Below, piece after piece: positions 1 through 7,965 of a stretch of DNA of 19,090 nucleotides (positions within the stretch are counted from its first letter, which is position 1; each line of letters starts with the position of its first letter). Made by a program: the position numbers and the translations under genes. The DNA is from CAJQHK01 sp038142525 (GTDB taxonomy: Bacteria; Pseudomonadota; Alphaproteobacteria; Rickettsiales; UBA1997): NCBI GenBank assembly GCA_038142525.1, contig JAYQKE010000021.1, positions 1 to 19,090 on the forward strand, read 5' to 3'. The notes under the pieces were generated by a model. The model worked only from the letters and a program-made list of their open reading frames with translations, ran no database searches and was not told the origin of the DNA.

Positions 1-191
1 AATCTAATTCCCTCATCTTCGAATACGCCAACCACCTTTTGCATCGTCTCGATTCTTAAATTTCTTACTCCTCTCTCAAAATCACCAATAGTTGATTTAG
101 CAACTCCGACCTTTTCGCATAATATATCTTGATTCCAGTCTAGAAGTGCTCTGGCAGCTTTGCATTGTTTGTAATTAATTATGATATTCAT
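1..191 (-). CDS. XRE-family HTH transcriptional regulator (partial)
   Basis: The gene starts with ATG at 191 and runs leftward off the window edge, so only the first 63 residues are seen. They hold a helix-turn-helix of the Cro/C1 (XRE) type: residues 11-20 read KAARALLDWN, followed by the recognition part VGVAKSTIGDFERGVR. The wording AARALLxW and the STIxDFERG helix are typical of short XRE regulators common in Alphaproteobacteria and their phages. It is divergent from the histidine kinase starting at 324, and the 132-bp gap probably holds both promoters. The protein likely binds DNA as a dimer and represses nearby genes. Its target cannot be told from this fragment. The family call is firm; the role is inferred. 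Confidence 0.85.
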   Translation of the reverse strand, partial: MNIIINYKQCKAARALLDWNQDILCEKVGVAKSTIGDFERGVRNLRIETMQKVVGVFEDEGIR

Positions 192-202
192 GCTTAATTA
201 AC

Positions 203-231
203 TTGATTAGTCAGTGTTTTAATAGTATTAT
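203..231 (+). promoter_or_regulatory. candidate sigma70 promoter for the histidine kinase gene
   Basis: TTGATT at 203-208 and TATTAT at 226-231 are separated by 17 bp, which fits a sigma70 promoter pointing right toward the kinase at 324. The opposite strand carries TATAAT at 232-227, which could serve the divergent HTH gene, so the two start regions would overlap. In AT-rich DNA such matches also arise by chance, and the leader would be about 85 nt long. Confidence 0.3.
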
Positions 232-323
232 AGAGTTCAATAGTAGCGTTTATATCTTCTCTAAAGTTGATTTAGCTATTATAAATATGGTAATTATTTT
301 AACAACCTTAAATTTTTCTAGTC

Positions 324-1022
324 ATGTTTAAAAAAATAAAAGAAAGTAGTGATCAATGCCACGCTAAAATTGAGCAAGTTAAAAGTTTAGCCGGTTCGAT
401 TGCCCATGAAACAAGAAATCCTCTTGCCGGCATTAAAGGATGCTGTGAGTTGATGAAAAACAATTTAAATGAACTTATTGAATATATTGATCTGGTGGCA
501 TGATTCCTCAAGTCAAGGATTAGCAATGATTGATATGATTATGGCTAATATTAGAGGTGGTGAAATTGATAAAAGTAATTTTACCAATCTTTCAATGTCT
601 GATGTAGTTAAAAAGGCATTGAAGCAATTCTCATATCAAAACCAACAAAATCGGGATTTGGTTAGCTATAACCTAGATGAAGATTTCATTTTTAAAGGAG
701 ATGAAAATATGATGATTTTTGTCATTTATAATCTTCTTAAAAATGCTCTTCATTATAAGGCTAAAATTGAGATCAGAGCAGAAATAAAACCTGATGGAAA
801 TTATCTATATTTTAAAGATTATAGCCCTGGAATTGAGAAGGATAAATTGAAGCTGATTTTTGAAAGCTTCTTCACCTCTGGAAAAAAAGATGGAACAGGT
901 TTGGAAATTTGCCATTTTGTAAACGAATAATGACGGCTTTTGATGGCGATATTATTTGCAGATCTGAGATAGGTAAATGGACAGAATTTGAGATAAAATT
1001 CCAAACTAGAAAATTTATCTGA
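324..1022 (+). pseudogene. soluble sensor histidine kinase (HisKA + HATPase), two frameshifts
   Basis: Reading three frames in turn gives a histidine kinase of about 232 residues. The first frame (324-506) carries the H-box with the phospho-accepting histidine in SIAHETRNPLAGIKG. The second (from about 500 to 930) carries the dimerisation helix, the N-box NLLKNALHY and the G1 and F boxes (SPGIEKDKL, IFESFFTSGKKDGTGL). The third (to the TGA at 1020-1022) carries the last part, FCKRIMTAFDGDIIC and the closing strand. Shifts fall near 500 and near 905. No membrane segment, PAS domain or receiver domain is present, and no response regulator gene is adjacent, so it is an orphan. The sequence resembles kinases repeatedly found in Rickettsiales mobile regions. 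It is either a true pseudogene or an intact gene carrying two sequence errors. Confidence 0.8.
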
Positions 1023-1064
1023 AACAAGTTGACTTCAACTTTGTTCAGAGTGTTCATGAAAAGT

Positions 1065-1077
1065 AAGGCGTAGCCTT
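1065..1077. other. small hairpin after the histidine kinase gene
   Basis: AAGGC at 1065-1069 and GCCTT at 1073-1077 form a perfect 5-bp stem with a 3-nt loop, 43 bp after the kinase stop and 28 bp before the next start. No clean T run follows (GTTTGTTAACC), so it is at best a weak terminator or an mRNA-stabilising hairpin. Confidence 0.25.
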
Positions 1078-1104
1078 GTTTGTTAACCATTTTTAGGTAT
1101 CACC

Positions 1105-1338
1105 ATGACCGGTAAAACTAATCTTCAAAAACAGCTCGAATTATTCAAATCCCAAATGAAAGAGGTTAATGAATCTCTCTATAAATTTGAATCCCAATTT
1201 GAGCAAGAAAAATCTAAAGTTGAGAAGTTGAGGCATTCATTTTTTGTGGTAGTAAAATTAATTAATTCCAACCTAATAAATTCTTTTGACAGAATAGAAG
1301 ATTTTTTAAAAGAAAACAATTATCCTAAAAATAAGTAA
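1105..1338 (+). CDS. small coiled-coil protein of unknown function
   Basis: This is an intact 77-residue gene. The ATG at 1105 is preceded by TAGG at a spacing of 7-8 nt, which could serve as a ribosome binding site. Residues 5-45 are rich in Glu, Lys, Gln and Leu with heptad-like spacing (LQKQLELFKSQMKEVNESL and onward), so a coiled coil is likely. A short hydrophobic stretch (FFVVVKLI) follows near residue 47, and the end is charged. I do not recognise a family. It lies in the same direction as the broken kinase upstream and could be its partner or a remnant of the same mobile unit. No membrane segment of full length is present. Confidence 0.55.
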   Translation: MTGKTNLQKQLELFKSQMKEVNESLYKFESQFEQEKSKVEKLRHSFFVVVKLINSNLINSFDRIEDFLKENNYPKNK

Positions 1339-1392
1339 TGCGAATGTTATCTAATTGTTTTAACTAACATAAATGCTAACTTATTTTATTTA

Positions 1393-2907
1393 ATGAATTT
1401 TTTAAAAAATTGACGCGCAAATTAAATTATCAAAAACAGATTTTACCAAAGGTAAGCAATGCTCAAAAGCATTGTGGCTAAATTATTATGAGCCAGAGTT
1501 AAAGCCTGATCTTGATGATAAAACCAGAAATATTCTAGAAACTGGCGAGGAGATAAACGAGTTAGCAAGAAGCTATTTTAAAGATGGAATTAATGCCACA
1601 ATTGATGATTATTTTGATATTTTAAAAGCCCAAGATTTTACCAAGGAATTAATCTCTCAGAATCACCAAATCATATTTGAAGCAACAGCAATTGATGAAT
1701 CTGACAATTCTCATGCAAGAATTGATATTTTGCAAAAAAATGAAGATGGGTTGAGTTGGAATCTAATAGAAGTAAAGGGATCTACAAAAGCAGAAAAATA
1801 TCATATTGATGATTTAGCCTTCCAGTATCATATTTTCACCAAGGCGGGATTTAAAATTGATAAATGCCTACTAATGCTAATCAATAATGAATATCGTTTA
1901 AAAGGAGAAATAAGCCCTCAAAAATTTTTTAAATTTGAAGATATCACCGATCAGGTTTTAGAAAAACAAAATGAAGTTGAAGCTAAAAAGCAGGAATTAA
2001 TAAAAATCTTAAATAATCAAAATCAGCCAAATATTATAATCGGTGATAAATGTTTTAAGCCTTTTGATTGTGAATATCAAAAACATTGCTGGCAAAATAT
2101 CCCTGATTATTCAATCTTTAATGTTTGTCATAGAAAAACAACCGCCGAGAGAATTGCTGATGAAATTAACTCTTATGATGTTAATGATATTGATGTAAAT
2201 AATTATGAAAAAGGCATTAAAGAATTAGATATTATTTGCTACCAAGAAAACAAAACTCACATTGATAAAGAAAAATTAAGCGAATTTTTATCCACCCTAA
2301 AATATCCGATCTATTTCCTTGATTATGAATCATTTAGCCTAGCAATTCCAATCTTACAAAATACTAGACCCTATCAACAAATTCCTTTTCAATTCTCACT
2401 TCATATTCAAGATAAGCCAAATGGAGAATTAAAACATTTTGAATTTTTGCACCAAAACAATAGCGATCCTAGGGAAGATTTTATTCAAAATTTAATCAAA
2501 TATTGTGAGTGCAAAGATAATGGCTCAATTATTGTTTATCACAAAGATTTCGAGGAAGCTAGAAATAAAGAATTAGCCAAAGATTTTCCAAAATATGCCA
2601 CGCAATTATTAAATCTTAATGACAGAATAATTGATTTGGAAGTTCCCTTTAAAAAACGACATATCTATAACCCAAAACAACAAGGCAAAAGTTCAATAAA
2701 AAAGTCCTTCCTGCATTTACTGACTTAAATTACCAAAATCTAGAAATTAAAAGTGGTGGCGATGCTATGGATATTTATGCCGATTTTATCAAAGGCAAAA
2801 CAAACCTTGAGAATAACTTGGTTAAAAACCTACTCGAATATTGCAGATTGGATACTTACGCCATGGTTAAGCTACTTGAAGAGCTGTTCAATTTTGTCAA
2901 AAAATAG
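1393..2907 (+). CDS. DUF2779 protein: Cas4-like nuclease joined to a DEDD exonuclease, frameshifted
   Basis: The long frame covers about 1409-2728 and the C-terminus lies in another frame to the TAG at 2905. The shift is at the A6 run near 2699, where one extra A restores KKVLPAFTDLN. At the start, homology-like sequence (KLSKTDFTKGKQCSKALWLN) begins near 1424, upstream of the TTG at 1472. An ATG at 1393 joins it if one base is removed from the A run at 1404-1409. The N-terminal half looks like a Cas4/RecB nuclease: acidic residue in ARIDIL, ExK in LIEVKG, one Cys near the start and three more in CFKPFDCEYQKHC, the pattern that holds a 4Fe-4S cluster. The C-terminal half shows exonuclease motifs: YFLDYESF (Exo I, DxE), YHKDFEEARN (Exo II) and YCRLDTYAM (Exo III). 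Expected activity is DNA processing; the biological role is unknown. It sits just upstream of the restriction operon. Confidence 0.8.
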
Positions 2908-2935
2908 AAAATAAAAAACAGATTTTCATTTTCTC

Positions 2936-2964
2936 TTGTTTTCTATCTAATTCTTTCTTATTCT
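2936..2964 (+). promoter_or_regulatory. candidate promoter of the restriction-modification operon
   Basis: TTGTTT at 2936-2941 and TATTCT at 2959-2964 are 17 bp apart, in the only sizeable gap (2908-3005) before the HTH gene that heads the operon. The match is moderate and the region is T-rich, so this is a suggestion only. An AAGG lies about 14 nt before the ATG at 3006, too far to be a standard ribosome binding site. Confidence 0.25.
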
Positions 2965-3005
2965 ATTACTTTTTAAATCAAACTAACAAGGTACTGTCTT
3001 CTATT

Positions 3006-3194
3006 ATGGCAAAAAAAGACGATATAATGACAATCAAAGAATTGGCTAACTATCTAAAAATCGCAGAAAAATCTGCCTATCGCTTTGCGTCAGAAAAGAA
3101 GATACCAGGTTTTCAAATCGGCAATGCTTGGCGATTTAGCAAAAAGGAAATTGATTCCTGGATAGAAAAGGAGAGTAAAACTAAAGACAAATAA
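3006..3194 (+). CDS. excisionase-type HTH DNA-binding protein heading the hsd operon
   Basis: This intact 62-residue protein is a winged-helix HTH of the excisionase/MerR-like type (HTH_17). Key segments are TIKELANYLKIAEKSAYRFA (residues 9-28), then the wing with KIPGFQIGNAWRFSKKEIDSWI. The last block (G-x-x-WRF-x-K-x-x-I-x-x-W) is diagnostic of this group. It ends one base before the hsdM start, so the two genes are almost certainly co-transcribed and probably translationally coupled. Small HTH proteins at the head of type I restriction operons usually act as autoregulators that time methylase and nuclease expression. That role is inferred here from position and fold. Confidence 0.85.
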   Translation: MAKKDDIMTIKELANYLKIAEKSAYRFASEKKIPGFQIGNAWRFSKKEIDSWIEKESKTKDK

Positions 3195-3195
3195 T

Positions 3196-4733
3196 ATGGC
3201 AAAAAAGAAAACAATAAATCTACTTCAATAGAAAAACAATTATGGCTAGCGACTGATAAGCTTCGTAAAAATATTGATGTCGCTGAATATAAACATATTG
3301 TTCTTGGCCTAATATTTCTAAAATATATTTCTGATTCTTTTGAAGAATTGCATAAAAAATTAAAGGCAGGAATCGGTGATTATGCTGGTGCTGATGCAGA
3401 AGATAAGGATGAATATAAAGCTGAAAATGTTTTCTTTGTTCCGCAAAATTCAAGATGGTCTTTTTTAGTATCAAAAGCAACCAATCCTGAAATTGGCAAG
3501 GATATTGATAATGCCATGGAGCAAATCGAAAAAGAAAATTCGTCATTAAAGGGAGTATTACCAAAAGTTTATGCTAGGGGAAATCTTGATCCAACTTCAC
3601 TAGGTGAGCTAATAAACTTAATCAACAACATTATAATCGCTGAAACAAAAGCAAGAAGTGCTGATATTTTGGGGCATGTTTTTGAATATTTTTTAGGTGA
3701 ATTTGCTTTAGCTGAAGGAAAAAAGGGTGGTCAATTCTATACCCCAATATCAGTTGTACAGCTTCTTGTTGAAATGCTAGAACCTTACAAGGGAAGAGTT
3801 TTTGACCCATGTTGCGGAAGTGGTGGTATGTTTGTGCAATCAGAAAAATTTGTTGCAGAGCATCAAGGAAAAATCAACGATATTTCAATTTATGGTCAAG
3901 AAAGCAACCAAACAACTTGGCGCTTGGCTAAAATGAATTTAGCAATTCGTGCTATAGATTCAAGCCAAGTAAAATGGAATAATGAAGGCTCTTTTTTAAA
4001 TGATGCCCACAAAGATTTAAAGGCAGATTATATCATTGCCAACCCACCTTTTAATGTTTCTGACTGGAGCGGTGAACTACTTAAAAATGATGGTAGATGG
4101 CAATTTGGCACACCTCCAGCAGGAAATGCCAATTATGGCTGGATTCAACATTTTCTTTATCATCTAAAACCAGATGTTGGATTGGCTGGCTTTGTTTTGG
4201 CCAAGGGGTCTCTGACTTCTAAATCATCAAATGAAGGTGAAATTAGAAAAAACTTAATTGATGCCGATTTAATGGAATGTGTTGTTAATTTGCCAGCAAA
4301 GCTATTTTTAAATACACAAATCCCAGCCTGTCTTTGGTTTATGAGACGAGGCAAAAAAAGAAGAAATAATGAAATATTGTTTATTGATGCCAGAAATTTA
4401 GGCCATTTGATAAATAGACGCACTAAGGAACTTAACAACGGTGATATCAAAAAAATCACCGATATTTACCATAATTGGCAAAATAAAACAGAAGGGGAAG
4501 ATGATTCTTACCAAGATATTGCTGGATTCTGCAAATCTGTTACAAAAGATGAGGTGGCAAAATTAGATTATGTTTTAACTCCAGGCAGATATGTTGGCTT
4601 GGAAGAAGTAGAAGATGATTTTGATTTTAAAGAGAGATTTAACCAGCTTCAAAAAGAATTTGAGAGTCAATTAGAAGAAGAAAAAACTCTTAATGATCGC
4701 ATCACTCAAAATTTAAAGAAAATAAACATTTAA
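3196..4733 (+). CDS. hsdM: type I restriction-modification DNA methyltransferase subunit M (early frameshift)
   Basis: HsdM methylates adenine at N6 within the site chosen by HsdS and is needed for both modification and restriction. The protein is about 513 residues, normal for the family. It starts at ATG 3196 (MAKKK), and a single missing base in the A run near 3204-3213 shifts the frame. The rest is open from about 3213 to 4733. The N-terminal helical domain (SIEKQLWLATDKLRKNID) is followed by the SAM-binding motif FDPCCGSGGM (about residue 202) and the catalytic motif IV NPPF (about residue 282). The C-terminal part ends with the usual charged helix that contacts HsdS. The gene is 1 nt after the HTH gene and 5 nt before the HEPN gene. 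Apart from the early shift it looks functional. Confidence 0.95.
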
Positions 4734-4738
4734 AAAAT

Positions 4739-5164
4739 ATGTCCGAAATAAATTACGATAAATTTGAAAATTCTCTTAAAAGATTAGAAGAAAGATATAA
4801 ATATTATCAGGACAATAAAAACACTATTGCGGTGATATAAATTTTACAGAATCAGTTGAAGAATCTTGTATTCAAAGATTTGAGATATGTTTTGAGATGC
4901 TTCATGTACATTTAAAAAAATATTTAGAATCTGAAGGAATTACAGACCTTCCGACAGCTCCAAAAAAATTATTTCGAATTGCTCAACTCAAAATAAAACT
5001 ATTCACGAAGTTGAGGAATGGATTAATTTTTTAGAAAAAGAAATAATTCAAGTCATGATTATAGCGGAAAAAAAGCAAAAGATTCTTTAGATGTAATTCC
5101 AGAATTTATTGAAGATGCAAAAGAATTATTAACATTAATGATAAAAAGCAATGAATCAAAATAA
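4739..5164 (+). CDS. hepT: HEPN-domain ribonuclease toxin, HepT / HI0074 type (frameshifted)
   Basis: Piecing together four frame segments gives a protein of about 141 residues of the nucleotidyltransferase-substrate-binding (HI0074/HepT) family: MSEINYDKFENSLKRLEERY, then FTESVEESCIQRFEICFEML, then KTIHEVEEWINFLEKR, then the C-terminal helix. Frame changes lie near 4830, 4980-4995 and 5036. The active-site motif RX4HXY is exact, RNNSSHDY at 5039-5062. In characterised HepT toxins this motif forms an RNase site, and its tyrosine is the residue AMPylated by the partner MntA. It begins 5 nt after hsdM and overlaps the nucleotidyltransferase gene by 14 nt, the normal toxin-antitoxin arrangement. 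The unusual point is its location inside an hsd operon. If the frameshifts are real, the toxin is dead. Confidence 0.82.
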
Positions 5165-6661
5165 CATTGTTGATATTATTGATGTTGAGCAAAGACACTA
5201 TAAAATAATAAAAGAAATTCTTGCCAAATTTTTACCATATAAAAAAGTTTTAGCTTATGGCTCAAGGGTAAAATGGAATGCATCTGAAACATCTGATCTT
5301 GATTTAGTTGTGTTTAATGCCACGCAAAAAGAAATTTATGAAGCCAAAGAAGAATTTGATGAAAGCAATATTCCTTTTATTATTCAAATTTTAAATTGGG
5401 AAACTATACCGCAAGATTTTAAGGAAAATATAGAGCAGAAATATCATATTTTACAGGATAAAAGTGATTGGGGGATTTTTAAATTGGGGGATACAATAGA
5501 AAAAAACCAATATAGTATATTAAATAATTTAAGAAAACCGCTTTCATCAAATATCAGAAGCAAGATGAAAGATGGTGAACTATATCCATATTATGGAGCG
5601 GCTGGAATTATTGATTATATAAATGATTTCAAATTAAACGGTTTTTATCTTTTAATTGCAGAAGATGGAACGGTTACTTCTAATGGAATAAATCCAATGC
5701 TTACTTTAGCAATGGGAAAATTTTGGGTTAGTAATCATGCTCATATAATATCAAGTGATGAAGATTGGAAAATAAAGTTTTTATATTACTTATTATCAAG
5801 TGTTGATATTAACGAGTATATTACAGGAGCGGTTCAACCAAAACTAAATAAAGCTAACTTATTGAGTATTAAAATCTACCTCCACCCCTACCAGAACAAA
5901 AAGCAATTGCTGAAATTCTATCTTCTCTGGATGATAAAATTGATCTTCTTCATCGCCAAAATAAAACGTTGGAAAGCTTGGCTGAAACTATTTTTCGCCA
6001 TTACTTTATTGATAATGCTAAAGATGATTGGGAGGAAAAACAGCTTGATGAAATTGCAATCGTTCAAAATGGATATTCATTTAAAAGTTCTGATTTTGAA
6101 AATGAGTTGCCAAATGGTTACGAAGTTTTAAAAATGGGACATATTGAGAAAGGTGGTGGATTAAGACAAAATCCTAAAAGATCTTTTGTTCCCAGATCTG
6201 AAAATTTAAAAAAAAGTTGTTTTGAATAAAAACGATATTGTTATGGCTATGACAGACATGAAAGATAATGTTGTAATACTTGGTGTTCCTGCTTTAGTTG
6301 ATAAAGAAAATCATTATGCTTTAAATCAAAGGGTGGCAAGAATATATTTAAAGAATACAAATGTGCTCGCAAGTCAATATTTGCTATACTTATATTTAAA
6401 AAATCCTATATTTATAAAAGAACTTCAAAGTCAGGCAAATAGTGGTGTCCAAGTTAATTTAACAACACAATCTATAAAAGATTCTGAGTTTTTAATACCA
6501 CCTATAGAAAAACAAAAGAAGTTTTGCATATGTTTGAGGAAATATTTTGTAAATTAGATGCAAACACAAAACAAATCCAAAACCTGGAAAAACTCCGAGA
6601 TACGCTTTTACCAAAGCTTATTTCTGGTGAAATTAGAACAAATTATAAAGAAAATGAATAG
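5151..6661 (+). CDS. hsdS: MntA-type nucleotidyltransferase fused in frame to type I RM specificity subunit HsdS (frameshifted)
   Basis: One uninterrupted frame from 5151 to about 5870 encodes first a minimal nucleotidyltransferase and then the first target-recognition domain of HsdS. Residues 1-104 hold the MntA signature GSX10DXD: GSR at about residue 37, then DLDL. This half ends in a complete C-terminal helix (DFKENIEQKYHILQ). Directly after comes SDWGIFKLGDTIEKNQY, a normal HsdS start. The central repeat follows in a second frame (PLPEQKAIAEILSSLDDKID, then NKTLESLAETIF), then TRD2 (IVQNGYSFKSSDF). The last conserved region is PPIEKQKK, then LRDTLLPKLISGEIR, ending at TAG 6659-6661. Shifts lie near 5875, 6208-6215 (A8 run) and 6520. 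Total is about 502 residues. HsdS chooses the DNA site; MntA would AMPylate HepT. The fusion itself does not depend on a frameshift correction. Confidence 0.85.
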
Positions 6662-7397
6662 AGATTTTAGTGATTATATAGTTTTTGCTGATGAATCTGG
6701 AGATCATCATTTGGAAAAAATCAATCCAAGATATCCTGTCTTTTGTCTCGCATTATGTATATTTAAAAAATCACATTATATTAAATATGTTGTGCCACAA
6801 ATTCAGCAATTAAAATTTGATTTTTGGGGACATGATAAAATCATTTTTCACGAAGAGAAATGAGGCAACAAGAAGGAGATTTTGCCTTTTTAAGAACAGA
6901 TCATATTTTAAGAGAAAAATTTTTTCAAAGAATTGATGAAATTATGAAAAATTCAGAATTTTGGATTACATCTGCTGTTATCAAAAAAGAAGAATTAAAA
7001 GATAAATATGAAGAACCTTTTAATCCATATTATATTGCATTAAAAATTTGTATGGAAAGATTATTATCTATTTTAAGAGAGGAGCAACAAATTGGTAAAA
7101 AGATATTTTGTATCTTTGAAAAAAAGAGGGAAAAAAGAAGATAAGCAATTAGAGTTAGAATTTTATAGAATTGTTAATAATAACAATGATTGGGGTTACA
7201 AAAGACCCGATTTTAGTAAAATTGATTTTGATATAAAATTTGCAAGTAAGCAGCATAATTCAACTGGCTTGCAATTTGCTGATATGGTAGCAAGACCAAT
7301 TGGATTAAAAATTTTGAGAGAAAATCAAGAAAATAGACCTTGGGATATAATAAAAGAAAAATATTATAATGGATATTGTAATAAGTCCTTTCCATAA
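6654..7397 (+). CDS. DUF3800 domain protein (frameshifted)
   Basis: The gene starts at ATG 6654, overlapping the hsdS stop by 8 nt, and runs to the stop at 7395-7397, about 247 residues. Family marks are the N-terminal FADESGDHH (residues 11-19), the HEREM-like segment after one frame correction, and the C-terminal GLQFADMVARPIG, whose Asp is conserved in DUF3800. Frame changes lie at 6853-6858 (one A missing) and near 7123 (one extra A in an A7 run). DUF3800 proteins are predicted to have an RNase H-like fold with acidic residues at both ends, and they are frequent in defence islands, but their biochemical role is not established. Overlap with hsdS indicates it belongs to the restriction operon. 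Confidence 0.8.
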
Positions 7398-7456
7398 ACA
7401 AAAGGACCCGGGAAAAGCCCGAATCCATTTTGCCGATAGGGAAAAGCCCGATCCAT
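7385..7456 (+). repeat. tandem GC-rich hairpin repeats before hsdR
   Basis: GGGAAAAGCCCGA occurs twice, at 7410-7422 and 7439-7451, each followed by (A)TCCAT. Each copy can fold into a short GGG/CCC hairpin. Just upstream, GTCCTTT (7385-7391) and AAAGGAC (7401-7407) form another 7-bp stem across the DUF3800 stop codon. The block is strikingly GC-rich for this region and fills most of the 92-bp gap before hsdR, so it may act as a transcript processing or attenuation site. No T run follows, so a simple terminator is not supported. Confidence 0.5.
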
Positions 7457-7765
7457 AATTTATTATAAATTTATAAGTTTATAAAATCAATGAACAAACT
7501 CAACGAAGAACAAATTGAAAATCTAGCAATAGAACTCCTACAAAATCAAGGGTTTGACTATTGTCACGGCAAAGATATTGCTCCTGACAGCGCCATCCCC
7601 TTACGGACAAATTTTGACGAAGTCATTTTAAAGCCTATTTTACAAGATGCGATTAGCAGGCTTAATCCAAATATTCCAAACAGCGCAAAAGATGATGCGC
7701 TAAATCAAGTTTTAAGAGTTTTTTCTCCTGATTTAATGGTGGCTAATAAAGAATTTCATAATCTC

Positions 7766-7769
7766 TTAA
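7766..7769. repeat. target-site duplication TTAA, left copy
   Basis: TTAA directly precedes the left inverted repeat GGAACCTCTGA and is repeated at 9093-9096 after the right inverted repeat. Removing the element and one copy restores ...CTCTTAAGTAATGG... and the HsdR reading frame. Because the repeat ends are palindromic the duplication could equally be counted as TA with a 12-bp inverted repeat. Confidence 0.75.
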
Positions 7770-7831
7770 GGAACCTCTGATTTTCCTATTTAATTTTGTC
7801 TATTTTTTCATTTTTCAGAAAAAATTTTTAT

Positions 7832-7885
7832 AATTTGGATAAAGATTGCTAATTTTGTTAAAAATTAACAATCTTTATCCAAATT
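7832..7885. repeat. 54-bp near-perfect palindrome inside the IS left end
   Basis: AATTTGGATAAAGATTG at 7832-7848 is the exact reverse complement of 7869-7885. The inner bases continue pairing for about 7 more positions after one mismatch, leaving a tiny loop. It lies downstream of the transposase stop and upstream of the left inverted repeat. It may be a transcription stop for read-through in either direction, or a small palindromic element nested in the IS. Confidence 0.75.
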
Positions 7886-7918
7886 TAGGCATTATTTGTG
7901 GTAATTTCTCTAGTTTCT

Positions 7919-7952
7919 TGTCTAATTTTACCATTTTTGGCTAAATTAGACA
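7919..7952. repeat. inverted repeat just after the transposase gene
   Basis: TGTCTAATTT at 7919-7928 pairs with AAATTAGACA at 7943-7952 (10 bp, 14-nt loop). It begins 14 bp after the transposase stop at 7966 on the minus strand. No T run follows on that strand, so it is an mRNA-end hairpin candidate and not a textbook intrinsic terminator. Confidence 0.5.
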
Positions 7953-7965
7953 CATTTATCCCTTG

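Noticed and set aside
1393..2907. Cas4 gene of a CRISPR system
   Set aside because: The protein is Cas4-like only in its N-terminal half and carries a DEDD domain. No cas1, cas2 or repeat-spacer array is visible in the window.
2908..2947. Terminator after the DUF2779 gene
   Set aside because: Weak complementary stretches (TAGAAAA with TTTTCTA) are present, but the loop is long, the stem is all A-T apart from one or two pairs, and no ordered T run follows a compact stem.
4160..4459. Leftward 99-residue frame within hsdM
   Set aside because: It is antisense to conserved HsdM sequence and has no motif or upstream signal.
7213..7428. Possible leftward gene of 71 residues opposite the DUF3800 end
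   Set aside because: It lies antisense to the conserved C-terminus of DUF3800 and across the hairpin repeats, with no recognisable motif.
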